From contig NZ_RXOL01000001.1 of the NCBI RefSeq assembly GCF_004004515.1, positions 620,001 to 684,000 of the forward strand: a stretch of DNA of 64,000 nt, in the 5' to 3' direction. Position numbers and translations under genes: made by a program. The notes under the pieces were generated by a model. It saw only the letters and a program-made list of their open reading frames with translations. It was not told the origin of the DNA and did not search any database. The stretch's first letter is position 1; each line of letters opens with the position of its first letter. This DNA comes from Croceicoccus ponticola. GTDB lineage: Bacteria > Pseudomonadota > Alphaproteobacteria > Sphingomonadales > Sphingomonadaceae. Positions 8,008 to 18,349 of this stretch are shown in pieces.

Positions 8008-9855
8008 TTACTTCCGTCCGAACAGTTTTTCGACGTCGCCCATCGACAGCTTCACCCATGTCGGACGACCATGATTGCATTGCCCCGAACGCGGCGTGCG
8101 CTCCATCTCGCGTAGCAGGGCGTTCATTTCGGCCACGCTCAGCCGCCGCCCTGCCCGCACCGAACCGTGACAGGCCATCGTCGCCAGCACTAGGTCGAGC
8201 CGTTCGCCCAGCAACAGCGCGTCGCCGTTCTGCGCGATATCGTCGGCGATGTCGCGCAACAGGCTGTGCGGATCGCCACCCTTCAGCGCGGCGGGCATCG
8301 CGCGCACGAGCATGGCGTCGGGACCGAAACGTTCGACCGCAAGACCGAATGTCGCCAGCTTGTCCGCCGCATCCTCGATCCGGTCGCAGTCCGCCTCGTC
8401 AAGTTCGACCACTTCGGGCAAAAGCAGCGGTTGGCTGCGCGTAATCCCCTCTTCCGCGCCCGCCGCCTTCAGACGTTCCAGCGTTAGGCGTTCGTGCGCC
8501 GCATGTTGGTCGACGATGACCAGTCCGTCTGCGGCTTCTGCCACGATGTAGGTTTCGGCGATCTGGCCCCGCGCCGCGCCCATTGGATAAGTCGCCGCAT
8601 CGCCGGGCGCGTCGCCTGTTTCCTCGGCGCGGGCGTGAGGTTCGAAACCGGTGTCGGCCAGGATCGCGCGTTCAGTCTCGCGCCAGATCGGCGGGTTGGT
8701 AGGCTGGTGCGCCGGATGCCACGGCTGTCCCCCGAATGCTTGTGCCGCGAAGTCGTGCCGGTTGTCGCGCGCCAAGGCGGTTGCGAATGTCGGCTGGGCG
8801 CCTTCGCGCTGCCAAGCCCCCATCGCGGCCGGGTCGGGTGACTGCGCACTGCGGCGGTCGCCGCTGGACAGTGCCTCTCGCAGGCCGGAAACGATGATCC
8901 CGCGCACCAGGGCGGGATCGCGGAACCGAACCTCGGTCTTGGCGGGATGGACGTTCACGTCGACTTCGGATGGCGGCACATCGAGAAACAGCGCCAGCAC
9001 CGCATGGCGATCCCGCGCCAGCATGTCCGAATAGGCCCCGCGCACCGCACCGATGAGCAGACGATCTTTCACCGGACGCCCGTTCACGAACAGGTATTGG
9101 TGATCGGCAACCCCGCGGTTGTAGGTGGGCAGGCCCGCAATGCCGGTCATCCGTACCGGCGCATCGGAAGGACCGCGCATGACGTCGACTGCCACGGAAT
9201 TGCCGGCCAGTTCGCGCGCGATCAGCCGGCTGACCCGCGTTGCCAGATCTTCGCCCGGCTGAACCTGAAATATGCGGCGGCCGTCATTTGTCAGCGAAAA
9301 TCCGACATCGGGCCGCGCCATGGCCAGACGACGGACGATATCGTGGCAGGCAGTGGATTCGCTGCGTGGCGATCGCAGGAACTTGCGTCGGGCCGGCACG
9401 TTCGCAAAAACATGTTCGACCCTGATACGCGTTCCGGGCGGCAATGCGGCCGGCCCCTCCTCGACAAGTCGGCCGTGATCGACGACGCGACGCCACCCTT
9501 CGTCCCGATCCCGTGGGCGGCTTTCGATCGTGAGCCGCGCGACGCTGGCGATGGAGGGCAAGGCCTCTCCCCTGAAGCCGAGCGTCGTGACTTGCTCTAT
9601 CGCCTCGTCGGGGAGCTTCGACGTCGCATGACGCTCCAGCGCCAGGGCAATCTCGTCCGCCGTCATTCCGCAACCGTCGTCGGTAACTTCGATCCCGTCG
9701 AGCCCACCGAGCCGGAGCGCGACGTCGATGCGGGAAGCGCCTGCGTCGATCGCGTTTTCGACCAGCTCCTTCAACGCCGCGGCCGGACGTTCCACGACTT
9801 CACCGGCAGCGATGCGGTTGACGAGATTGTCGGGAAGTCGGCGAATTTGGGGCAT
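8008..9855 (-). CDS. mutL: DNA mismatch repair protein MutL (endonuclease type)
   Basis: Links MutS mismatch recognition to strand removal. 615 residues from the ATG at 9855; the frame extends 28 codons upstream, but MPQIRRLPDNLVNRIAAGEV is the family N-terminus. The GHKL ATPase domain shows ELVENAIDAG, DDGCGM and GFRGEAL. The C-terminal domain carries the metal-dependent nicking motifs DQHAAHE (449-455), ACH (561-563) and CNHGRP (593-598). Endonuclease-active MutL is expected in organisms without MutH. The linker between domains is long and variable. It is divergent from mreB. Confidence 0.97.
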   Translation of the reverse strand: MPQIRRLPDNLVNRIAAGEVVERPAAALKELVENAIDAGASRIDVALRLGGLDGIEVTDDGCGMTADEIALALERHATSKLPDEAIEQVTTLGFRGEALPSIASVARLTIESRPRDRDEGWRRVVDHGRLVEEGPAALPPGTRIRVEHVFANVPARRKFLRSPRSESTACHDIVRRLAMARPDVGFSLTNDGRRIFQVQPGEDLATRVSRLIARELAGNSVAVDVMRGPSDAPVRMTGIAGLPTYNRGVADHQYLFVNGRPVKDRLLIGAVRGAYSDMLARDRHAVLALFLDVPPSEVDVNVHPAKTEVRFRDPALVRGIIVSGLREALSSGDRRSAQSPDPAAMGAWQREGAQPTFATALARDNRHDFAAQAFGGQPWHPAHQPTNPPIWRETERAILADTGFEPHARAEETGDAPGDAATYPMGAARGQIAETYIVAEAADGLVIVDQHAAHERLTLERLKAAGAEEGITRSQPLLLPEVVELDEADCDRIEDAADKLATFGLAVERFGPDAMLVRAMPAALKGGDPHSLLRDIADDIAQNGDALLLGERLDLVLATMACHGSVRAGRRLSVAEMNALLREMERTPRSGQCNHGRPTWVKLSMGDVEKLFGRK

Positions 9856-9869
9856 TAACCCTGCTCTAG

Positions 9870-11069
<1,200 letters not shown>

Positions 11070-11102
11070 GGCGTTCGAACTGATCTGAAAGGGGGCTAGG
11101 CG

Positions 11103-11996
11103 ATGGCGCCGCCGCAAGACCGGCCGGGGCTTTCACGGACGGGTTTCTCGAAAAAGGCGCAGTTCGGGCTGTTCACGAGCTATGTCACCGCCATTGCCGG
11201 TGCGGCGATCGGTCTGGTCCTGCTCATCGTGTCGCTGATCCACCCGGCCAGCTTCGCTTTTGCCCGCAGCGCGGCGGCCGATGTGGCGGCGCCCGCGGGG
11301 CACGTTTCCGCAACCTCGCGTTCCGCCGGGAAATCGGTCATCGATGTGGTGGCAGGCTACATCGCTGCCGGCAGCAAGAACGCGCGGCTGCGCGAGGAAC
11401 TGGCCGTCGCCCGCTCCAAGCTTGCCGAGGCGGAAGCTATCAAGTCCGAAAACCGGCGGCTGAAGGCATTGCTGGGCGTACGCGAAACCGACGGCATGCC
11501 GGTCACCGCCGCGCGGCTGATCGGATCGTCGTCGAGCAGCACGCGCCGCTTCGCGCTTCTTGGCGCAGGTGCAACCGACGGAGTGCGTGTCGGCCAACCG
11601 ATACGGTCGGCCACGGGGCTGGTCGGTCGCGTGCTCGAAGTCGGCAACCGCACGGCGCGAGTCCTGCTCATCACCGATGGCGAAAGCGTCGTGCCGGTGC
11701 GCCGGGTCAAGGGCGACATAGCCGGCTTCGCGCAAGGACAGGCTGACGGGACGCTCATCATCCGGCTGATTGATCTTGGCATCAATCCGCTGCGCAAGGG
11801 TGACGTTCTGGTAACCTCGGGATCGGGCGGGCTCTATCGCCCCAACGTGCCGGTCGCCATAGTGGCAAACATCACCCGCGACGGTGCGGTGGCACGGATC
11901 GTGTCCGATCCGGCAGCCAGCGAATTCGTCGTCGTCGAACCGATCTGGCAACCGATCACCGAACTACGATCGGGCGAACAGCCGGCTCCGGAATGA
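11103..11996 (+). CDS. mreC: Rod-shape protein MreC
   Basis: Periplasmic scaffold of the elongasome. 297 residues: a short cytoplasmic N-terminus, one membrane helix (about residues 22-45), a coiled coil (about 75-115, with LREELAVARSKLAEAEAIKSENRRLKALL forming the heptads), and two beta-barrel domains with RLIGSSSSSTRRFALLGAG and VTSGSGGLYRPNVPVA. The Shine-Dalgarno AAGGGGG sits upstream of the ATG, 33 bases after mreB. A Pro/Glu tail ends the protein. Confidence 0.96.
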   Translation: MAPPQDRPGLSRTGFSKKAQFGLFTSYVTAIAGAAIGLVLLIVSLIHPASFAFARSAAADVAAPAGHVSATSRSAGKSVIDVVAGYIAAGSKNARLREELAVARSKLAEAEAIKSENRRLKALLGVRETDGMPVTAARLIGSSSSSTRRFALLGAGATDGVRVGQPIRSATGLVGRVLEVGNRTARVLLITDGESVVPVRRVKGDIAGFAQGQADGTLIIRLIDLGINPLRKGDVLVTSGSGGLYRPNVPVAIVANITRDGAVARIVSDPAASEFVVVEPIWQPITELRSGEQPAPE

Positions 11997-12060
11997 TGAT
12001 CGAGCGTGTCGCCCACTTTCAAATGCCCTCCAGTGAAGACCACGCGATGAAAGTTGCCCC

Positions 12061-12618
12061 ATGGCGTTGAGCGGCGACCGCCTCCCCGGCTCCGACCTGT
12101 TTACGCGGCGGATCAATCGCGCGCCGTCCACGGTGTTGGCGACTATCGTGCCGTGGATCACGATCGTGCTGGCATCGTTGATGCCGCTGTCGCCGGTAAT
12201 TGCCTCGGCGCCGGTGATGCCGCCGTTGTCGTTCATGTTGCTCGTCGGATGGCGGCTGTTGCGTCCGGGGCTGCTGCCGCTTTGGGCGGGCGCGCCCTTG
12301 GGGCTGATCGACGACCTCTATTCGGGGCAGCCTTTTGGCAGCGCGGTGTTTCTGTGGTCGCTGGCGATGATCGGTCTCGAACAGATCGACGGCTGGTTGC
12401 GCTGGCGCGGGTTCTGGCAGGACTGGCTGGTCGCCAGCGTGGTGATCGCCGTTTATCTGTTCCTTGCCCACGTCTTCGCCTCGTTCGCCGGCGGCGTGTT
12501 CGATCCGCTGGTGCTAGTGCCGCAATTGTTGCTGGCGTTCATCGCCTTTCCGCTACTGACCCGCGTGATCGCCATTCTCGATCTGCTGCGGCTCGCGCGG
12601 GTCCGGAAGCTGGACTGA
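12061..12618 (+). CDS. mreD: Rod-shape protein MreD
   Basis: A 185-residue inner-membrane elongasome protein with about five hydrophobic helices and the WAGAPLGLIDDLYSGQPFGSAVFLW segment, which resembles the conserved G-x-x-x-D core of MreD. The gene starts 64 bases after mreC. The last bases overlap the PBP2 start (TGATG: the stop TGA at 12616-12618 shares its A with the ATG), which indicates translational coupling. A 188-codon open frame of PBP2 running upstream through mreD is only a codon-bias shadow. Confidence 0.93.
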   Translation: MALSGDRLPGSDLFTRRINRAPSTVLATIVPWITIVLASLMPLSPVIASAPVMPPLSFMLLVGWRLLRPGLLPLWAGAPLGLIDDLYSGQPFGSAVFLWSLAMIGLEQIDGWLRWRGFWQDWLVASVVIAVYLFLAHVFASFAGGVFDPLVLVPQLLLAFIAFPLLTRVIAILDLLRLARVRKLD

Positions 12619-14771
12619 TGCTGTTCAAGCGAAACTCCAAGGGCGCGCGTTTCGAGCAGCGCGTCAGCAGTGGCGAGCTGCGTAATCGGTTCGACCGGCG
12701 CAGTTTCGTGCTGGGCAGTATTCAGGGCGGCGTCGGCGTGTTGCTGGCGGTGCGGTTGGCCTATCTCGCAGTGGCGGAGAACGAGAAGTACAATCTCGCA
12801 TCCGAATCCAATCGCGTCGACTTGACGCTTATCCCGCCGCGCCGGGGCTGGATACTCGATCGCAACAATATCCCGATGGCGTCGAACCGCGCCGATTTCC
12901 GCGTCGATCTCGTGCCCGAACGGGTGATCGACAAAGAGCGGACGCTGGCGACATTGGGAGAGATACTGCAGTTGACGCCCGCCGCCGTCACCGACCTTCG
13001 CGACAAGCTTGAAGGGACGCGCGGTTTCCGGCCGGTAGAGGTGGCCACAGGGGTTAACTGGGAGCAGTTCGCGGCGCTGTCGGTGCGTCTCCCTGATCTG
13101 CCAGGCGTCGTGCCGCAACGCGGTTTTACCCGCTATTACCCCACTGGCCCGTCGGTCGGTCACTTGCTGGGCTATGTTGGCGCAGTCTCTGCCGAAGAAT
13201 ACGAGATCGAGAAGAACCCCCTGCTCATCACGCCGGGCTTCAAGATCGGCAAAGACGGGGTCGAAAAATACTTCGAACAGACGTTACGGGGCCAACCGGG
13301 CGCGCGCCGGGCCGAAGTCACCGCGAGCGGCAAGATCGTACGCGACCTTGAAATGCGCGAAGACGTGCAGGGCGATCCGGTCAAGCTGACGATCAACGCC
13401 AAACTGCAGGATTACGCCGCCCGCCGGATTGGCCTTGAGTCCGGATCAGTCGTGGTGATGGATCTCGAAAGCGGCGACCTCTTGGCCATGGCGTCGATGC
13501 CCAGTTTCGATCCCAACAGCTTTTCAGACGGCATCGGTCGCGTCGAATGGAAGATGCTGTCCGAAGACGACCACGTCCCCTTGCGCAACAAGGTGCTGTC
13601 GGGGCTCTATCCGCCCGGTTCGACGGTAAAGCCGTTCGTGTCGCTCGCCTTGCTGAAGGCCGGGATCGATCCCGAGGAATCGGTTTTTTGCGGCGGCGGA
13701 CTGCGCGTCGGCAATCGCGTCTTCGGTTGCTGGAACCGGCGCGGGCACGGCACCGTCAACATGGCGAAGGGCATTTATCAGTCCTGCGACGTCTATTTCT
13801 ATGCGATGGCGCAGCGCGTCGGCATGCAGCCCATCGCCGACATGGCCCGGCATCTGGGCCTCGGTTTCAAATACCCCCTGCCCGTCGCCAGCCAGTCGTA
13901 CGGCACCGTGCCCGATCCCGCATGGAAGCTGAAGAAATACGACAGCGAGTGGCAGACTTACGACACCGTCAACGCTACGATCGGCCAGGGTTATTTTCTC
14001 GTCAATCCCTTGCAACAGGCGGTCATGGCCTCGCGCATCGCCAGCGGGCGGCGGCTTCAGCCGCGCCTTTTGATGACGGCAAAACCTCGCCCCGCTCCGC
14101 ATCTCGATCTTCCCGAAGAGCATCTCCAGATCGTTCGTCACGCCATGTGGGAAGTGGTAAACGGCGCGGGCACCGCGGGCCGTGCGAAACTGCCGTTGGA
14201 TGGCATCGAACTGTCGGGCAAGACCGGGACAGCACAGGTCGTCAGTCTCGCTTATGGCAAGGGCGGCAAGGGCGTTCCTTGGAAATACCGCGACCACGGC
14301 CACTTCATCTGCTTTGCCCCCTATGACAAGCCGAAGTACGCCTGTGCCGTCGCGATCGAGCACGGGGCCGGTTCGTCGTCGGCCTATCCAGTGGCGCGCG
14401 ACGTCATGACGTATCTGTTCGACCCGCAAAAGGCGATGGAAGTGCTGCACACTTACGAAACCGAATGGGGCGGCACGGCACAGGAACGGCTGGCGCGCAA
14501 ATACCAGTCCTACGAAAACGTCTATGGGGGCGGTGCGCCCAAACCCGACAGCGGCGCGATCGAAGAAGCGGTGAGCCAATCCGGCATCGCGACCGCGCCG
14601 CGCCCGGTCAACGTGGCCGACGCGCCTCGCCCGGCCGAAGGCGATGCGGCCGCCGCGGCACCTCCGCCCGCGCCTCAGGCTTCGGCCAGTCCGGCAACGT
14701 CACCTGCGGTCACGCCTTCACCCGTCGCTTCGCCCAACCCCGGCGTTAATCGAGCGGGGCCGCGCCGATGA
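12618..14771 (+). CDS. mrdA: Penicillin-binding protein 2 (transpeptidase)
   Basis: Class B PBP that cross-links wall peptides during elongation with RodA. 717 residues. Order: cytoplasmic tail, membrane anchor (about 30-50), dimerisation/allosteric domain, transpeptidase domain. Active-site motifs are complete: S335-T-V-K338, S389-C-D391 and K535-T-G-T538. After about residue 600 comes a long tail that turns into an Ala/Pro/Ser-rich, probably disordered C-terminus; enterobacterial PBP2 ends soon after the catalytic domain. The stop overlaps the rodA start (ATGA). Confidence 0.96.
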   Translation: MLFKRNSKGARFEQRVSSGELRNRFDRRSFVLGSIQGGVGVLLAVRLAYLAVAENEKYNLASESNRVDLTLIPPRRGWILDRNNIPMASNRADFRVDLVPERVIDKERTLATLGEILQLTPAAVTDLRDKLEGTRGFRPVEVATGVNWEQFAALSVRLPDLPGVVPQRGFTRYYPTGPSVGHLLGYVGAVSAEEYEIEKNPLLITPGFKIGKDGVEKYFEQTLRGQPGARRAEVTASGKIVRDLEMREDVQGDPVKLTINAKLQDYAARRIGLESGSVVVMDLESGDLLAMASMPSFDPNSFSDGIGRVEWKMLSEDDHVPLRNKVLSGLYPPGSTVKPFVSLALLKAGIDPEESVFCGGGLRVGNRVFGCWNRRGHGTVNMAKGIYQSCDVYFYAMAQRVGMQPIADMARHLGLGFKYPLPVASQSYGTVPDPAWKLKKYDSEWQTYDTVNATIGQGYFLVNPLQQAVMASRIASGRRLQPRLLMTAKPRPAPHLDLPEEHLQIVRHAMWEVVNGAGTAGRAKLPLDGIELSGKTGTAQVVSLAYGKGGKGVPWKYRDHGHFICFAPYDKPKYACAVAIEHGAGSSSAYPVARDVMTYLFDPQKAMEVLHTYETEWGGTAQERLARKYQSYENVYGGGAPKPDSGAIEEAVSQSGIATAPRPVNVADAPRPAEGDAAAAAPPPAPQASASPATSPAVTPSPVASPNPGVNRAGPRR

Positions 14772-15895
14772 TCGCGATGAACGCCCTCCCCTCCGCGCTC
14801 GGCCGTCAGCCGTGGGGCATTATCGTGCCGCTGACAGCTTTGGTGTGCTTTGGGTCAGCCGTGCTCTATTCGGCTGCGGGCGGGCACTGGATGCCGTGGT
14901 CGGCGATGCACCTCGTGCGCTTTGTGGTGTTCCTGATCATGGCGATGGTGATCGCGCGGTTCAGCCGCGACTTCATCCGCATGATGGCCTTGCCGATATA
15001 TGTCGTCCTGCTCCTGCTGCTGATGGCGGTGGAAGCGTTGGGTTTTGTCGGCGGGGGCAGCCAGCGGTGGCTGAACCTGGGTTTCATCATGCTTCAACCA
15101 TCGGAATTGATGAAACCGGGCATCGTCATCATTCTTGCCCGATTTTACGATATGTTGCCGCCCGGCGCGACCCGTGAAGTCCGCTCCCTGATGGTCCCTG
15201 CCGTCGTGATCGGGCTGCCTGCCGGATTGGTGATGTTGCAGCCGGATCTCGGCACCAGCCTCGCCATCATGTTCGGTGCCGTAGTGGTCATGTTCCTTGC
15301 AGGACTTCCGATGAGATGGTTCATCGGCGCGGGCATCGCCGCTGCCATCGCGATACCAATCCTGTTTTTCGTGGCGCTCCATGATTATCAACGACAGCGC
15401 GTCTTCACGTTCCTCGATCCGGAAAGCGACCCGCTCGGCACCGGCTATCACATCACCCAGTCCAAGATCGCAATCGGATCAGGCGGCATTTTCGGCAAGG
15501 GGTTCGGCAACGGCTCGCAAAGCCACCTCAACTATTTGCCCGAACCGCATACGGATTTCGTCTTTGCCACGATGGCCGAAGAATGGGGCATGCTGGGCGG
15601 GCTGTTCGTGCTGTTCGTGTTTGGTCTGCTGCTGCGCTATGGCCTGCGCGTCGCCCGCGATGCGCCGGGGCGGTTTTCACGGCTGCTGGCGGCGGGGCTG
15701 ACGGCAACGATCTTCTTCTACGCCGCGGTGAACCTTATGATGGTCATGGGCCTCGCGCCGGTCGTCGGCATCCCCCTTCCTTTCATGAGCCACGGCGGCT
15801 CTTCGATGATGACGATCATGATCTGCGTCGGGCTGATCATGGCGGTGGACCGTTGGGGCAAGCGCGATATGCGCGGGGGTTTCGAAGATAGCTGA
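14768..15895 (+). CDS. mrdB: SEDS glycosyltransferase RodA
   Basis: Peptidoglycan polymerase of the elongasome, partner of PBP2. 375 residues with about ten membrane helices. SEDS hallmarks include the LNLGFIMLQPSELMKPG block, the QPDLGTS segment, the periplasmic loop with LDPESDPLGTGYHITQSKIAIGSGG, the LPEPHTDFVFATMAEEWG block and the C-terminal GIPLPFMSHGGSSM. It overlaps mrdA by 4 bases (ATGA), so production of polymerase and transpeptidase is coupled. It is the last gene of the rod-shape operon. Confidence 0.97.
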   Translation: MIAMNALPSALGRQPWGIIVPLTALVCFGSAVLYSAAGGHWMPWSAMHLVRFVVFLIMAMVIARFSRDFIRMMALPIYVVLLLLLMAVEALGFVGGGSQRWLNLGFIMLQPSELMKPGIVIILARFYDMLPPGATREVRSLMVPAVVIGLPAGLVMLQPDLGTSLAIMFGAVVVMFLAGLPMRWFIGAGIAAAIAIPILFFVALHDYQRQRVFTFLDPESDPLGTGYHITQSKIAIGSGGIFGKGFGNGSQSHLNYLPEPHTDFVFATMAEEWGMLGGLFVLFVFGLLLRYGLRVARDAPGRFSRLLAAGLTATIFFYAAVNLMMVMGLAPVVGIPLPFMSHGGSSMMTIMICVGLIMAVDRWGKRDMRGGFEDS

Positions 15896-15996
15896 AAAAC
15901 CTGCTTGCATCATGCGCCGCAGTCTCTATCTGGGGCGCTCCACGGCGAATCAACCCCTCGGGGCCCCGCCGTATCGCGGCCTGAAAGCGGCGAAGT

Positions 15997-16072
<76 letters not shown>

Positions 16073-16172
16073 TTTTTTCCAAGGTTTACAATTCAGACCG
16101 ATGATGGCGTTGCGTGGTGACGTGCCCCGGCCATAGCCGGCGCAGTTTGCCGTTGACGAGTTCCAAGCCCGC

Positions 16173-17495
16173 ATGCCCCAAGATATTGAACCTCCGCACG
16201 CTGTCGGGATCGACTTCGGCACGACCAATTCGGTCATCGCCTGCATGACCGGCGATGGCGAGGCGCAGCTTGTCAACTTTGCAGCGCCCGACGGTACCGG
16301 TTCGGTTTTCCGTTCTGCGCTTTGTTTTTGGCAGGACGATGCCTTGCGTGGCGGCTTGGGGCACGAGGCGGGGCCGTGGGCCATTTCGGAATTCCTCGAT
16401 TTCCCCGAAGGCAGCCGGTTCCTCCAATCGTTCAAATCGCTGGCAGGCAGCAGCCTGTTCGATCAGGCGAACCTGTTCGGCAAAAAACTGAAATTCGAAG
16501 ATCTCGGGCAGGTCTTCCTGCGCCACCTGCTGACACATGGCGGGGATGCCCTTCGCGAATTGCCCGACCGCATCCTGGTCGGCCGACCCGTGCGCTATGT
16601 CGGGGCAAGACCTGACCCGGCCCTCGCCCGGGTTCGCTACGATGCGATGTTCGCGCTGCTCGGCCGACCGGTGAAATATGTCCACGAACCATTGGGCGCG
16701 GCCTACAGCTTCGCTTCGCGCCTGACCGATCCCGCCACCGTGCTCGTTGCCGACTTCGGTGGCGGGACAAGCGATTTTTCGGTTGTTCGGCTTGAAGCGT
16801 GGGGATCGCAAAGGCGTGGCGTTCCGCTGGGATCGGCAGGCATCGGCATTGCCGGCGACAGGTTCGATTACCGGATTATGGATCGGCTCGTCCTGCCGCT
16901 TTTGGGCAAGGGCGGTACTTACCGTTCGTTCGGCAAGCTGGTGGACATTCCCGCCGGTCACTTCACCGATTTCAGCGACTGGTCGCGCCTGTCGCTGATG
17001 CGCAACCGGCGTACGCTCGACGAACTGGCGAAGCTTGAACGCAATGCCACCGACGCCGCCGCCATCCAGCGGCTGATTGCGGTGGTGGACAATGAATTGG
17101 GCTATTCGCTTTACGAAACGGTGGGGCAGTTGAAGCGGACGCTTTCGACCCAGACCCATGCACCGTTCCGGTTCGAAGGTCCCGGTATGGTGATCGAGGC
17201 AGAAGTTGCCCGCAGCGATTTCGAAAGCTGGATTGCGCCCGACATGGCGCGGATTGCGGACACGGTGGACGAAGCACTGGGCAGTGCCGGGCTCGGCCCC
17301 GAGCGGATAGACCATGTGTTCCTGACCGGCGGATCGTCGCAGATCCCTATGGTGCGCGCGATGTTCGAACGGCGGTTCGGCGACAGCCGGATCGCAAGTG
17401 GCAACGAACTGACCTCCATCGCCCACGGCCTTGCGCTGATGGCACAGGATCCCGATCTGGACCAATGGATCATCCATGAAGAGGAACCGGCATGA
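16173..17495 (+). CDS. Hsp70-family ATPase, YegD-like
   Basis: A 440-residue actin/Hsp70 ATPase. Phosphate-1 loop VGIDFGTTNSVIA starts at about residue 11, phosphate-2 is VADFGGGTSDFSVV, and the adenosine motif near the C-terminus is VFLTGGSSQIPMVRAMFERRFG. The length covers the nucleotide-binding domain only; the beta-sandwich substrate domain and lid of DnaK are missing, as in E. coli YegD. It is therefore unlikely to be a general chaperone. Its stop codon overlaps the start of a GreAB-like gene by 4 bases (ATGA), suggesting the two proteins are used together. The client is unknown. Confidence 0.88.
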   Translation: MPQDIEPPHAVGIDFGTTNSVIACMTGDGEAQLVNFAAPDGTGSVFRSALCFWQDDALRGGLGHEAGPWAISEFLDFPEGSRFLQSFKSLAGSSLFDQANLFGKKLKFEDLGQVFLRHLLTHGGDALRELPDRILVGRPVRYVGARPDPALARVRYDAMFALLGRPVKYVHEPLGAAYSFASRLTDPATVLVADFGGGTSDFSVVRLEAWGSQRRGVPLGSAGIGIAGDRFDYRIMDRLVLPLLGKGGTYRSFGKLVDIPAGHFTDFSDWSRLSLMRNRRTLDELAKLERNATDAAAIQRLIAVVDNELGYSLYETVGQLKRTLSTQTHAPFRFEGPGMVIEAEVARSDFESWIAPDMARIADTVDEALGSAGLGPERIDHVFLTGGSSQIPMVRAMFERRFGDSRIASGNELTSIAHGLALMAQDPDLDQWIIHEEEPA

Positions 17496-17947
17496 GCGTC
17501 GCATTCCGCCGCGAAAGCGACGAGGAACATCTCGAGCCCAAATTTGCCCGGCCCATCCCGCCCGGCCCCAACCTGGTGACCGCACGCGGCCTCGCGTTGA
17601 TTGAGAGCAAGGTCGTCGAATTCGAACTCCTGTTGCCCAACCTGTCGGACGAGGGCGAGCTCACCGCGGCCAAGCGCGACCTCAAATATTGGCGAACGCG
17701 GCACGCGACCGCCCAAATCGTCGAGCCGGGAGATGGCACGAGCGTCGCGTTCGGCTCCACCGTCGGGTTCAGGATGAACGGACAGGACCGTTCCATCACG
17801 ATCGTCGGAGATGATGAGGCGGAGCCTGCTGCGGGGCTGCTGTCTTTTTCGGCACCGCTGAGCCGCGCGATGATTGATGCCGAAGTCGGTGACATGATCG
17901 ATTTTGCGAACAAGGCCGAGGCCATCGAGATCCTGTCTATCCGGTGA
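17492..17947 (+). CDS. GreA/GreB-family transcript cleavage-factor homologue
   Basis: A 151-residue protein with a shortened N-terminal coiled coil and a C-terminal FKBP-like domain typical of Gre factors (VAFGSTVGFRMNGQDRSITIVGDDEADP-like block and SAPLSRAMIDAEVGDMIDF). The coiled coil is much shorter than in GreA, with tip sequence NLSDEGELTAAKRDLKYW; acidic residues are present but do not match the GDLSENAEY tip of the true GreA at 31522-31998. It may bind RNA polymerase without standard cleavage stimulation. It is translationally coupled to the Hsp70-like gene and overlaps the convergent 62-codon gene by 11 bases. Confidence 0.82.
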   Translation: MSVAFRRESDEEHLEPKFARPIPPGPNLVTARGLALIESKVVEFELLLPNLSDEGELTAAKRDLKYWRTRHATAQIVEPGDGTSVAFGSTVGFRMNGQDRSITIVGDDEAEPAAGLLSFSAPLSRAMIDAEVGDMIDFANKAEAIEILSIR

Positions 17948-18125
17948 CTACGCTGGCCATGCGGGGTACGCGCTTGCCCTTCCGGCGGCTGGTCAGGTGG
18001 AACTGGAGGCACCTGTCGCAGCGATAGGGCCGCAGCGGCAGACCCGATGCGAAGACGATCGCCAAGGCGTCCGCTTCTGTCCGGTACGATACCTTTTTCC
18101 GACAGATGCTCAGCCTCGTGCGCAA
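17937..18125 (-). CDS. Small Cys-x2-Cys protein, unknown function
   Basis: A 62-residue basic protein. After a short N-terminus with Cys8 it has a compact PYRCDRCLQFHLTSRRKGKR segment in which Cys36, Cys39 and His43 could bind zinc. Small proteins with this YRCxxCxxxHLTS pattern look familiar from proteobacteria, but none has a role I can name. The strong clustering of Arg/Lys around the zinc-like motif suggests nucleic-acid contact. Its 3' end overlaps the GreAB-like gene by 11 bases in convergent orientation. It has an ATG start and codon use like its neighbours. Confidence 0.65.
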   Translation of the reverse strand: MRTRLSICRKKVSYRTEADALAIVFASGLPLRPYRCDRCLQFHLTSRRKGKRVPRMASVVTG

Positions 18126-18349
18126 GATTTCCGTCCTCTAATAATTTATTTCCGACCTTTCCCCTGCCCCGCCGGTCGCATTTGCCGGGTCGGCAGCGAC
18201 ATCCCCCGTCGCCCGCAATTCCGGCGTTTCCTGCAACATGGCGATGTCGGCAAAACGACGAACAACGCACTGTCCTCAAACCCTTTGTCAGGGTCAAGAG
18301 CCATCCCGTCGCGTTGCCCCACAGGGCATAACGTGGCAGCAAAGCGGTA
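18126..18349. other. Intergenic region, no gene seen
   Basis: 224 bases between the small Cys protein (minus) and the antiporter (plus), so both promoters should lie here. An AT-rich patch (TAATAATTTATTT, about 18137-18149) is the most promoter-like spot for the minus-strand gene. I see no convincing operator, terminator or additional reading frame. Confidence 0.4.

Noticed and set aside
12054-12617. 188-codon N-terminal extension of PBP2 through mreD
   Set aside because: mreD is clearly encoded in another frame of this stretch, and PBP2 family members start at MLFKRNSKG-like sequences.
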